From: Craterostigma plantagineum
Taxonomy: Eukaryota; Streptophyta; Magnoliopsida; Lamiales; Linderniaceae
Assembly: GCA_027422505.1 (NCBI GenBank)
Contig: JAPQWV010000018.1
Coordinates: 13,968,001 to 14,032,000 of the forward strand
Length of the DNA: 64,000 nucleotides
Reading direction: 5' to 3'
Shown here piece by piece: positions 1-10,929 of the stretch (position 1 is the stretch's first letter; each line of letters starts with the position of its first letter). A model generated the notes under the pieces. That model had not been told where the DNA came from. It saw nothing but the letters and a program-made list of their open reading frames with translations, and did not search any database. A program made the position numbers and the translations under genes.

Positions 1-240
1 TACTCCCTCTTCCGACTTCCCATTTCAAACTTTTATATCACATAGCTCCCTAATGGACAATTATACCCCTGTCAAACATAAATATTCCAAAATAACTAAG
101 CAAATTCAATACAGTCGATTTACCCTATCATTCGACTTTTGCTTTCAAAAATTGGGGGAGAACGAGAGAATTGCAGAGGAGAACGGCCCATTCTCAAGAC
201 AAACCTCTGCGCCTAAAGCCTGTTGCCCTCCAAAATAAGA

Positions 241-876
241 ACATTGAGCTGAGCCACCGCCGATACAACTGATGAAATCCTCCCAGTAAGCTTCTTTTTA
301 AGTTTTCGATTTTTGTGGTATTTGTGGTTAATTCAGAGATTAGGGCTTCGATAGTTGCATTTCTTGAAGGATTCCATGTCGGGTTATGCTTTTTTATTAC
401 GGCTCAAATTTGGGGTTTATGGCAAAAATTAGGGTTTAAGTCTTTCTTTTTTGATTTGGGGTTTAGTATCGTTCAAATTAGGGTTTGTTAGCTTCTGTTT
501 CCCTGTTCGAATTAAAGGTACTGCATTTGTGACGGTCTTGGTACGAGTCTTGGTTGTTTCTGGGTACATAATTTGAATTGGTACTGTTTGTATATGTTTT
601 TTGGTGCCACATTACATAATTAATGGTACCATAAATTCGTTATTTGATTATCTAATTTTCGTCTCATGCAGAAATGGCACCGAAGTCGACGAGGAGCAGA
701 AACCGGAGGGCGTGGATTGCGGCATACATACTGCAATGTCCATAGATCGATACATTGTTGGACCGGTGGCTCGTGGAAGGTATCTTGACGAAGTTAACGT
801 TAAATTGTATCATGCCTTCATGCTTGCCACGATACTTACAGTCGGTCTTAGTTGCATGCTCCACTTATTTGAGTGA
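241..876 (+). pseudogene. Exon/intron-like gene fragment, function unknown
   Basis: A 5'UTR-like stretch ends at a possible donor (CCCA|GTAAGC near 288). A T-rich intron-like segment of about 380 bases follows, with several 'attagggtt' words. An acceptor-like TCATGCAG ends near 670, followed directly by an ATG at 674. The reading frame from that ATG starts MAPKSTRSRNRRAW and stops after about 23 residues. Another frame stays open to 876 (about 90 residues) without a recognisable domain. It may be a first exon captured by the surrounding element, or a decayed host gene. No family is recognised. Confidence 0.28.
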
Positions 877-939
877 TATTTATCTGTTTTTGATACTGAT
901 ACGTTGTTGATCGTCTTAGTTTTGTGACTTTTTATGTTT

Positions 940-3656
940 TTGTTCCAGGTATTTTTGTAGTACCTAAACAAACAACTATGTAGTACCAATATTGCTATAT
1001 TTGCAGTACAATTGGTTTCCTTATTGTAGTACCATCCGTAGGTTGTTTGTAGTTTCTTTTACGTACCCGGTGAACGTAATAGTAATTGATTCTAAATGTT
1101 AACCCGCCAATTTTGATATCAAATGACCAGCTTAGTATATTTAACCATGGTAACGTACTCACGGAGCAAAAAATAACCCGTACGGCGTCGAAATACACCC
1201 TCTAAATTGTGGTACCAATATAAACACTTTTTGTAGTACCTATATATGGACACTTGCAGCACCACGACATATGCTATTACATACCATCTGTAGGTTGTTT
1301 GTAGTATCTTTTATGTACCGGGCGAACGGCGTCGAAATACGTCAAAACTAATTTGTGGTACCAATATAAACACATTTGCAGTACAATACCTGTATATGGA
1401 ACTTTGCAGTACTATTACTTATGCTATTGTAGTACCATCCGTAGGTTGTTTGTAGTACTTCTTCGTACCATTCGTTTGATTGTCGAAAACACGTAGATTC
1501 TTGAGCAATTAAGGCCTGAGAGCTTACATAACGCGCCAAATTAAACCCGAACGACGTCGAAATACGCCCTCTAATTTGTGGTACCAATATAAACACTTTT
1601 GTAGTACCTATATGGACTTCTGCAATACCATGGCGTGTGCTATTGCAGTACCATCCGTAGGTTGTTTGTAGATCTTTTATGTACCGGGCGAACGGCGTCT
1701 AAATACGCCAAAACTAATTTTTGGTACCAATATAAACATGTTTGCAGTAGCTATATATGGAATTATGTAGTACTATAACTTATGCTATTGTAGTACCGTC
1801 CGTAAGTTGTTTGCAGAACCTTCGTCGTACCTTTCGTTTGATTGTCGAAAATACGTAGATTCTTGAGCAATTAAGGCCTGTGGGCTTACAAATGCGACAA
1901 ATAACAAATATTAAACCCAAACGACGTCGAAATATGCCCTCTATTTTGTGATACCAATATAAACACTTTTGTAGTACCTATATACGGACTCCTGCAGTAC
2001 CACATGACATATGCTATTGCGGTACCATCCGTAGGTTGTTTATAATATCTTTTATGTACTGGGAGAACGGGGTCGAAATACGCCAAAACTAATTTGTGGT
2101 ACCAATATAAACACGTTTGCAGTACCTATCTGTGGAACTTTGTAGTACCATAACTTATGCTATTGGAGTACCATCCGTAGGTTGTTTGTAGTACCTTCGC
2201 CTTACCATTCGTTTGATTGTCAAAAACACGTAGATTGTGCAAATAAGACATGAGAACTTACAAAATACAGCACATAATAAAAATTAAAAACACGGTAACG
2301 TAGAACATAAACACTAACTTCCAATAAATCAAAAATCTTGACTATGTAGTAAGATGTCTTACTATTATCATATTAAGCGGAAAGAAAGTTGGTCTTTTTG
2401 ATGTAATAATCCTTGATTGTAAATGTTAACCCGCCAATTATGATTCCAAATGATCAACTTAGTATATTTAACCATGACAACATACTCACGGACCAAGAAA
2501 TAATCCGAACGACGTCGATATACGCCCTCTAATTTGTGGTACCAACATAAACACTTTTCAAGTACCTATATATTGACTCCTGCAGTACCATGACATATGC
2601 TACTGCAGTTCCATCCGTAGGTTGTTTGTAGTATCTTTTATGTATCCGGCGAACGGTGTCGAAATACGCCAAAACTAATTTTTGGTACCAATATAAACAC
2701 GTTTGCAATATATGTGGAACTTTGTAGTACCATAACTTATGCTATCGTAGTACCGTCCGTAGTTGTTTGTAGTACATTCGCCTTACCATTCGTTTGATTG
2801 TCGAAAACACGTAGATTATTGTGCAAATAAGAAATGAGAACTTCCAAAATACGGCACATAATAAAAATTAAACACACGGTAACGTAGAACATAAACACTA
2901 ACTTCCAATAGATAAAAAATCTTGACTATATAGTAAGATGTTCTTACTATAATCATATAAAGTGGAAAGAATGTTGGTCTTTCGATGTAATCCTTGATTG
3001 TAAATCTTAACCCGCCAATTATGATACCAAATGATCAACTTAGTGTATTTAACCATGGTAACGTACTCACGGACGAAACAATAACCCGAACGACGTCGAA
3101 TATGCCCTCTAATTTCTGGTACCAACATAAATACTTTTGTAGTATCTATATATTGACTTCTGCAGTACCATGACATATGCTACCGCAGTTCCATCCGTAG
3201 ATTGTTTGTAGTATCTTTTATGTACCCGGCGAACAGCGTCGAAATACGTCAAAACTAATTTTTGGTACCAATATAAACACGTTTGCAGTACCTTGCATGT
3301 ACTTCTGTTGTACCACAAGTTATGCTATTGTAGTTCCATTCGTAGGTTATTTGTAGTACCTTCGCCGTACCCACTAATATTGATACCAAATGATCAATAT
3401 AATACATAGAAATATGGTAACATAGTCAATGACCAAAAATAATTCGAACGGCGTCGAAACTCTTATCCTAATTTGTAGTACCATTATATAGATATTTGTG
3501 GTATCAATATATAGATTTTCGTAGTACCGTAACGTATGCTAGTGTAGTACCATACGCAGGTTACTTGTAATACCTTTTTTCGTACCATGTTTTTAATTAT
3601 CGAAACATGTAGATTATTGTGCAAATAAAGCATGAGAACTTCCAAATATTAACCCA

Positions 3657-3692
<36 letters not shown>

Positions 3693-3960
3693 TGATCAAT
3701 TTAATACCTATAACTATGGTAACATAGTCACTGACCAAAAATAATTCTAATGGAGTCGAAAACTCTTACCTGATTTATAGTATCAATATACAGATGTTTT
3801 GTGGTACCATATATAGATGTTTATAGTACCATAGTTTATGATAATGTAGTACCGTGGGTAGGTTACTTGTAGTATCTTTTGCGTACACGTTTTTAATTAT
3901 CGAAAATACGTAAATTATTGTGCAAATAAGGCATTAGAACTTCCAGCAAACAATTTTATT
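940..3960. repeat. Higher-order tandem array built on GTACCA words
   Basis: A landmark 'cgtcgaaatacg' or a variant recurs near 1184, 1328, 1553, 1694, 1925, 2071, 2513, 2658, 3093, 3236, 3450 and 3753. Monomers alternate between one of about 145 bp (landmark followed by CCCTC) and a longer one (landmark followed by CAAAA). They form dimers of about 370 bp. Two later dimers are expanded to about 585 bp by an extra segment that includes 'acggtaacgtagaac'. Inside the monomers, GTACCA or GTACCT occurs every 30-45 bases, as in 'gtaccatccgtaggttg'. The last copies are the most diverged. Short ORFs here (for example 1348-1596, 2898-3318 on the minus strand) follow the repeat and are not genes. Confidence 0.88.
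3661..3688. repeat. (TA)14 microsatellite
   Basis: An uninterrupted TA dinucleotide run inside the degenerate end of the GTACCA array. Confidence 0.95.
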
Positions 3961-5063
3961 GGAACACCATCAATAATACGACGTAAGTATTAAGATTATT
4001 CATCCAACAATAGTATTGATATCAATATATCTACAATTTTAATATGATTCATCCACCAACAATATTAATATCGAACATATCGATAATATTAATATCACTT
4101 ATCCTCCAACATCATATCAAAAACATATTGTCGTAAGAATGTGTGATAACATATCGGTAACATACCAACAAAAAGAATGCTCCATAACCTATCGTTTCGT
4201 TGGTCAAACAATAAATATGTGCTCTTCTTATATTCCACACATGCAAACAACGTGAGCCCACCAAAGACATTCATAGACAACATATCTTCGTATTATCTTA
4301 CATGTTAAAAGTAAATATAACAAACGATTACCATATGATACTGCTAGAAACCTTCAAAAGGTACTTCATAAAAGAAATGCGGGTATTGTAATTCAATATA
4401 CTTTGGTACTGCATATAATAAATTGCTTTAACAGATTAGCCAACTCTTAAGCAAATACTAACCTCTCTGGACACCCACAGTATGCTAACAGTAGAAAACA
4501 GGAGAAGAACACAGCTTTTTACACCTCGATGCCCAAATCGCAGCACCCACGGCTAGACACCCAAATCGCGACACCCACAACCTGATACCCAGTTATGTCC
4601 ATACTACTATCACAAACATTCATTGTACACCTCATCAGAGTGTTCTCTAACTCAATTTCGTTCGCTCGAGGTCAAGAAGCTTGAAGGGTAACCCAGAGTG
4701 AAAAAAATAACAAAAACCTACCTTAACTTACGTGGATCGAGAAACCCGCGGTGAATTAGGCAAGCTCGGAGCGAGCAGAGGCTTTCCAGTCGCCGGCGGG
4801 AGCTTTTCTAGTTGGGAGATGAGGCCTGAAATTAAAAGCTACATGGGTGTTGATTTGGGGAATAAATGATTTAAAAAATAATAACTGAGGCTAAAATCGT
4901 CATTTCGGGTAAATAGGTAGTGATGTGTAAGAATGTTTTGATTTAGGGAGTTTGATAATAAGTTTCAAAATTGAAAGGGGGGTTAGTTGATAAAAAGTTT
5001 GGAAATGGAGATTTAATTGAGATTGCCCCCTTAAATTAATTGTTTTGTCGTCATCATGAGATA
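3961..5063. other. Non-coding flank of the array, GC-richer around 4.62-4.83 kb
   Basis: The first part (3960-4450) is AT-rich with 'aatattaatatc' palindromic words and no convincing ORF. Around 4500-4620 there are repeats of 'gacacccac/aaatcgc'. A GC-richer piece near 4730-4830 resembles a 5' exon read from the minus strand, but no open frame supports it. From 4860 the sequence looks like the right terminal repeat of the candidate element that begins at the window start. Confidence 0.5.
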
Positions 5064-5091
5064 ATGAGAGAGAGAGAGAAAGAGAGAGAGA
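5064..5091. repeat. GA microsatellite
   Basis: A nearly pure (GA)n run, interrupted by single A insertions, about 80 bases upstream of the LINE insertion site. Confidence 0.9.
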
Positions 5092-5172
5092 TGTGGTTAG
5101 AATTAGTATATAGTACAAAATTATTAACAATCATATCGATGGTAGAATTACAAAGCCACTTGGTCATGTGGC

Positions 5173-5189
5173 AACTAATGTTTCTCAAT
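5173..5189. repeat. LINE target-site duplication, left copy
   Basis: The 17-mer AACTAATGTTTCTCAAT here recurs exactly at 19358-19374, directly after a poly(A) tail. That is the expected signature of target-primed reverse transcription. The first two A residues could also belong to the tail. Confidence 0.92.
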
Positions 5190-5528
5190 AGAGAGAGAAG
5201 AAACCCTTTCCCAACTACACCACGATCTCACTCATCGCCGCCGTTCCTTCCATAGTTCCTCCGCACATTTCAGCCCAATCTTCACCACCCTCGCTGCAGA
5301 ATCCATCTCCATACCGCCGTATCACCAAACTTGATTCCAAAATCTTCAAAACAGCTAGTTCCTCGCTGTCTTCTTTTTTCGACTCAACCAACCTCACGTC
5401 TCTCAGCTTCTCATCTTCTCGAGGGTTTGTAGAGTACTTCACAGTACATATGCACGATTACTGAAATTCTTGGTATATACATCGTCGGGAAATTTGCAGA
5501 TAATCCGTTGAGTTCTTCACGCTCACAA

Positions 5529-7093
5529 AATGTTCGACAAAACTTCTCATACCCGCCCGTCCCTGTTTCCGCCTCCGACGATCATCGAGGCGGCGGACGG
5601 CAGTGGTATGTCATTCACTCCTTTGTGGTTCCATGATGTGCGTATCGTCCACCTTCACGGATGAACCGAACGTCAAAATCCATCCGCCCAATCTACAGCA
5701 CCTTGGTCGTGACTACCCGACGTTACACGATACTTTCGACATTGGTCGATTTTCTGCCTTGTACGATCGCTTGGCCTGGCCTGACCCACACACGAACGGC
5801 CACGGCGACGCTGTCTCAAGCGATTTAGGGGTTCAAAGGTAGGCTGCACGATGAAGCTGCTGAGGCATGGATTCGGCATAGGCCTGATACGCCCCCACCA
5901 CTACGCCGGTCTGCCACGTCCGCTGAATCGAGTCCGTCATCTTTGGCTGTCGGGTCGCTGGGTACAGCCGAGCTCTCACATGATCACTCTGGGTCGAGTG
6001 GCCTTGGTGTCAATTCGGTACCAAGCATGGGTTTCTCTCTAGGGTTTGCCCCCTTTGCCACGGTGACTACTGCTCCGGCAGGTTCATCGATGGAGGAGGC
6101 GCATTGCTCGCCAGCTCGTGCTCGTCTGGCTAGGGTCTCTTCACCGCCAGACTCGACGGTGGCCTCAGCATCTAGGACAACACCACTTTCCACGACAGAC
6201 CCGCAAGCCCTTGTGCCCAAGCCGCCAGCTGTAGCGGCATCGTTCGCTGAAATACTCCAAGGTGGCCCACCGCGAAGGTCCATGCCGCGCGCTCGGTTGA
6301 CCTTTACTCCACCAATGATGATTGATGGAATCCCTGAGATTCGACCGACGTGGGAAATAGCTAAAAAAGGGATCGCTAGATGGCAACACACATTGGTTGG
6401 CTATTTCTTGGGACGTAAACCTTTTTTCCCAATGGTTGATAAACACTTTCGATCTATTTGGGCAGCCGTCGTGGAAATTCGGGCGACTAGCAATGGGTTT
6501 TTAAATTTCGGTTTGAGACGAACTCTGCCATGACGGCGGTGTTAGAAGGGGGTCCGTGGTCGCTTCAAGGCCAACCCCTCTTCTTGGAGGAGTGGAGACT
6601 CGGAATGATCTTCGTGAAACAAGAGCACCTTGAAGTTCCTACATGGGTCAAATTCGCCACTTGCCTAGTGAGTATTGGACTGAGGACGGTTTAGGTCTTG
6701 TGGCTAGCGGAATTGGGTAGCCGCTTTATGCGGATGACATCACCTTGAAAGGGGAGCAAATTGATTATGCTGGGGTGTGTGTAATGAAGAACCTGGCGGA
6801 CCCTTACCTTGATCACTGCATGATTCGTTTACCATCCCCTAATGGTGATGATATTGGACCCGTATGGATCAATGTGGAATATGAGTGGCGACCGCCAATG
6901 TACTGAGTGTGACTCTATATTACACCTTGCCACATCGTGTCCGAGTCGTCCCCAGCCAGAAGCTGAACCTGCGCCGGGACCACCGCGCTCCACCAGCCAG
7001 CGTCAAGAGTGGCGCCAGGTTCGTAAGGGTAAAGAGCCAGCTGCTCCAGCTGCTACTGTTGCGGGTCGTTCCTCTCCCACACGACTTGAATGA
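5529..7093 (+). pseudogene. LINE ORF1 (DUF4283 / CCHC nucleic-acid-binding protein), broken
   Basis: ORF1 proteins of plant L1 elements bind the element RNA and form the retrotransposition particle. The likely start is the ATG at 5529 (MFDKTSHTRPS). Frames then change several times: 5603-5842, 5943-6533, about 6534-6710 and 6842-7093. The best-preserved part, 6340-6530, has GYFLGRKPFFP and ATSNGFLNF, matching the RRM-like DUF4283 fold. It continues in another frame as LEGGPWSLQGQPLFLEEW. A zinc knuckle at 6899-6940 is intact as C-x2-C-x4-H-x4-C (CTECDSILHLATSC). A serine/proline-rich linker sits between the start and the DUF4283 part. Stops and frameshifts make it a pseudogene. Confidence 0.82.
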
Positions 7094-7258
7094 CAGCCCA
7101 TGCCGCGGCGGCCTCCATCCATACAGCCCGAACGCCGCACATCGCTGCCACCCCGTGGCGAGACTTCCAACTCCTTCTCTGCCTTACGCCTTATATCTGA
7201 GGATGGTGAGGCTCCTTCCGGCCCTAAAAGCACGGCAGCCGAGATTTCGGTGGTTTTA

Positions 7259-8848
7259 TGATCCCGTTAGGCGCTTGGAATGTGCGTGGTCTCAACCGTC
7301 GGGACCACGCAAGGGCCGTCCTGATCTTATCACACGGCACGGCCTTCGTCTAATTGGATTAAGCGACACGAGTTGCCCAATGTAATGCTGCTTCGGTTTC
7401 TACCTTCATACGGCCACACTGGACCTGGTTATTGATTATGAGGCTGGCCTAGGACACGCCTTTGGGCGGGTTGGGATGCATCCTATGTTGAGGTAACGAT
7501 AGAATCCTTTCATACTCAAGCGGTTCATTGTCGGATGACATCTCTGGTTGATCGTCGTATTTTCTTTGTTACTTTTATCTATGGACGTAATCGACGTGAG
7601 GAGCGCCTTCCTTTGTGGGAAGACCTCATTCATGTATCTGAACTTCAGACTGCGGATGTATGGCTCGTTTTGGGAGATTTTAATACCATTCTTGCATCCA
7701 ATGAAGCCCGTGGGGGCACCCCCCACGTAGCTGATTTTTCTGAGCTCAACTCATGCCTTACAGCGGCTGATCTTCGCCCACTACAGATGACTGAGCTGTT
7801 TTTCACGTGGCACAATCATCAGCATGGGGAAGCCTCGATCTGGCGACGGTTGGATCGCATGCTTGCTAATCCGACATGGCTTGCTAATTATGAGGATTTG
7901 CGGTACCACTGTGGCCCCCAGGCTACCTCAGATCACTCGCCGATTGTCTTGCTTGGCAACGGAATTGCTCGTACGCGGGGGCAACATTTCGGTTCGATAA
8001 TTTCCTGACTAAGGACCCTAAGTTCATGCCGCTCGTTAGTGATGTTTGGAAGAGGCACGTGGCTGGCCGACCTATGTATAGGTTGGTTTCACACCTCAAG
8101 TCCTTGAAATAAGACTTGAACGAACTTAGACGTGCGAAAGACGATCTTCATCAGAATGTGCTTGATGCTAACCACTTCCTTGAGCTGAGCCAGAGGTTTG
8201 CACATGACTTCCCTGACGAAGAACGCTTCACCACTCTTTAGGGGGTTTGTCGAGCCCTCTTTGCACAGGCGGTTATGATTGAGCAATCTTATCTATCCCA
8301 ACGAGCGAAACTTGCCGGGCTTAAGGACGACGACCAATGACGTCTTACTTCTTCAAGCGGGTCGCACTGCGCCGGGCGCGCAACCGCATCGCTTCACTTG
8401 AGGATGCGGCTGGGGCCTCGATTGATGATCCTGGGCTGGTTACAACGGAACTGCTCCGTTTCTATTCTGACCTTTTAGGCACGTCGGCCCCTACCGATCT
8501 CGTGGATAGTTCCTCCATTCAGGCCTTTATCTCGCGCACGCTGACAACGGATGACTCTATATCCTTGGTTGATCCTATCGAGGATGAAGAGATTAAGGTG
8601 GCCATTTTCTCTATGGGAGGTGAGAAGGCTCCTGGCCATGACGGTTACACGGCCGCGTTCTTCAAAACATCATGGCCTATTCTTCGGAATGACTTTCTTA
8701 TCGCCATAAAGGAGTTTTTTCATTCAGGGATACTTCTCAACGAGCTGAACTGTACGCTCATTTCCCTCATCCCAAAGTGTGATTCTCCTCGACGGCCATC
8801 GGATTTCAGGTCCATCTCCTGTTGCAATGTCATATACAAGGTGATTTT
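7259..8848 (+). pseudogene. LINE ORF2, 5' part: endonuclease and N-terminal reverse transcriptase
   Basis: The likely start is at 7259, reading MIPLGAWNVRGLNRRD, the usual opening of the plant L1 endonuclease. A decayed stretch follows, then a clean frame (7535-8008) with LVLGDFNTI, FFTWHN, WRRLDRMLANP and SDHSPI. These are the Mg-binding and catalytic motifs of the exonuclease-endonuclease-phosphatase fold that nicks target DNA. A linker with a stop (near 8110) leads to 8337-8848, which carries EKAPGHDGYTAAFF, LISLIPKC and FRSISCCNVIYK, the first reverse-transcriptase blocks. The frame stops where copia element A is inserted. The next codons of the same block are found at 17357. Confidence 0.9.
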
Positions 8849-10676
8849 TGAAGTAAAATATGTGCCTAAGAGGGGGGGGGGGGGGGGGTGAATTAGGCAA
8901 TTAAAAACTTTTTGCTTCTTTTATCCAATGTGTCTTTTAAAAGAGAGCAACGGAATTAAGATGTTATGATGGTTATTCCCTTAATTGTTGGTCGCGTGAA
9001 TCTTCGTGAGTGCAAGTGAACAGAAAAGTAATAACACCTGGATTTGTAGAGGTTATATCCCCAAGTGGGGTTTAGTCATCTCCTTGAGGTTTGCTCCTCA
9101 AGAGTTTGATCAATTCACTATGTTACCGTAGCTGGTTACAGACGTGACCGATCGCCCTTGCACAACCAAGACCAAGATGAACACTAGTCCGCAGCTAGGG
9201 TACCTAACGCCGAGTTTCGTTCCACATCGTTTCCTGAGAATCCCTATTCTCCGACTGGAAATAGCTCGCTCCCCTTTATAGTGCAGGTCCCTTGGAGCAA
9301 GGGACCTGCACTATACAGCACGGGACCTGTGCTGTATAGTGCAGGTCCCGTGCTTCATGGGACCTGTACTATATAGCAAGGGACCTGTGCTGTAGCACAG
9401 GTCCCGTGCTATTAAAAAAAATATTATGAGAACCACTTGTAAAAAGACGGAAATACCCTTAAATTGAAGGCACGAAAGGCACGCTTCACTCTTGTCTCCT
9501 TGTGAGGCTCACTCACACTCAGATTGGGATGGTAGTTTTTCTATCTTAGGGTGCACTCAGCAATCGCAAAATGAAAGCACAAAGGCACAAAACAGAGAGT
9601 AAAAATTCGCAAATCAAACGCTTTTATTCAAATCTCTGTTCTTGCTATCTCGTGTATGTTCGTTCGTTTTTTTACACCCGATGTAGAAGTGTTGACTTAT
9701 ATAATCCTGTTAGTATCACACACTTCATATGGAATGTCAATCGCAATCACCAGTTCAGCACATCATTCCATTATCATGCCAAATTAAGCTCTAAGCATCA
9801 CAACGGTCATATTCATTAATTTGCATGTAATCTTACTCTAAATACCTTTTCCTTACCATATAGGCAGATCTTATCCATATTAGCACACTTACGAAGATGC
9901 CATAAATGGTTCCAATCAGCATCTTATCAATTATGCAGCACATAAATCACGAATTTCCATACAAATAAATACCATGTTCGCACAGGGAAAGAATTCGTTT
10001 GACTTTAACATTTTAGATGCAATTGCTAATGATATCTGCATGATTTCTTCCTAAAGATAGACATGTTCCAGTGGATGACGTGTTTTCCATGTATAGCATA
10101 TATCCTTTCCATGTATAGCACAAGTGCAATAACTTAAGCAGATAAGCACGAATTAAATGCATCCGTATCATATAATTCCTATTTCAGCATTTCTTAAAAA
10201 CGGATAACATTCATGCAATTATATCCTTAGTATATAATATTCATAATTAGCGCATTCAAGGATATAGAAGATCTCATTCCATATATATAGACAGATTCCA
10301 GCAGTAATATCATTACCATGTATATCATATTTACCCTTTATCAAACTAATGCATAATCCTTACTCTAATTTGCATAGCACAACGCATCAAGCATTAATCA
10401 CGTTATTTTCCAAAAAGATCAAAGTCACTTCATCATTCGATTTACTCATACTTTCCAAATTTACGTAACAATGATATCATGACGGTGGAATCAATAATCA
10501 CAGTGGTATCACATAAGTCATGTTGCAATGGAATCACAGCGTCAAGATGCATTCACTCAAATATAAGAACATGATACATACATATTTCGAATTGCTAAAT
10601 TTGTAGTGCCTATCTCATCTTAAGTACATGGAATCATCAAAAACTCAAATACAGTGTACGACCAAAAAGGTCAACA
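8849..10676 (-). repeat. 3' LTR of copia element A (1828 bp)
   Basis: It runs TG...CA and matches the LTR at 15734-17356 over nearly all its length. It carries a 17-G run (8872-8888), against 11 G in the partner. It also carries an extra segment of about 200 bp (roughly 9265-9467) with inverted repeats that the partner lacks. The right boundary is fixed by the polypurine tract that follows at 10677. ORFs within it (for example 9571-9819) have the same counterpart in the other LTR and are not genes. Confidence 0.92.
9277..9412. repeat. Cluster of palindromic hairpins based on GCAGGTCCC
   Basis: Bases 9277-9294 (TATAGTGCAGGTCCCTTG) are followed by GAG and then the exact complement at 9298-9315. 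This gives an 18-bp stem with a 3-nt loop. Further inverted copies follow as AGCACGGGACCTGTGCTGTA, GTGCAGGTCCCGTGCT, AGCAAGGGACCTGTGCTG and AGCACAGGTCCCGTGCT. The cluster is present only in this LTR and not in its partner, so it was gained after or during the last transposition. Confidence 0.92.
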
Positions 10677-10691
10677 TTCTCCCCCTTTTTG
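10677..10691 (-). promoter_or_regulatory. Polypurine tract of copia element A
   Basis: On the minus strand this reads AAAAAGGGGGAGAA and abuts the TG of the 3' LTR. It is the expected primer site for second-strand synthesis. A weaker copy, GGGGGAGAGAATTAAGG, lies upstream near 10774-10790. Confidence 0.85.
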
Positions 10692-10929
10692 ATGATGACA
10701 TGTTACTAATGTAATGAGCATATTCCAACAGCAGGGATCACACGCAGGTACCTGTATTATTACACACTTAGTCCCTTAATTCTCTCCCCCTTCAGCATCA
10801 AAAAGGGTGAGGACAAAATCTAATAAGACACTTAGACACTTAGACTCCTAGGCACTTAGACACGAGACGAAATCACCAGACACGAAAGGAACTGCAGAAG
10901 GCAGAAGGATGGAAAGATCAGAGATCGTT

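Larger units (their letters stand above)
1..5045. mobile_element. Candidate non-autonomous Mutator-like element with an internal tandem array
   Basis: The two ends look like degenerate inverted repeats. Near the left end (about 15-50) a stretch reads CCATTTCAAACTTTT and then CTCCCTAA. Read from the other strand, the right end (about 4900-5020) gives CCATTTCCAAACTTTTTATC followed by CTAACCCCC. Between them are an exon/intron-like gene piece, a 3 kb GTACCA array, and a GC-richer stretch at about 4620-4830. Long degenerate termini around gene fragments would fit a Pack-MULE-like element. The left end may lie before base 1, no 9-bp target duplication was confirmed, and there is no transposase. 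This is an inference from layout. Confidence 0.33.

Noticed and set aside
940..3960. CRISPR-like regular repeat array
   Set aside because: Units are degenerate, of two alternating lengths and without unique spacers, and the context is a plant genome. It is a higher-order tandem repeat.
5943..6446. Overlapping minus-strand ORFs at 5984-6391 and 6165-6446
   Set aside because: Shadows of the GC-rich LINE ORF1 on the plus strand.
9571..9819. 82-residue ORF, also present at 16284-16532, as a conserved gene
   Set aside because: Both copies lie inside the two LTRs of element A, so similarity comes from LTR identity.
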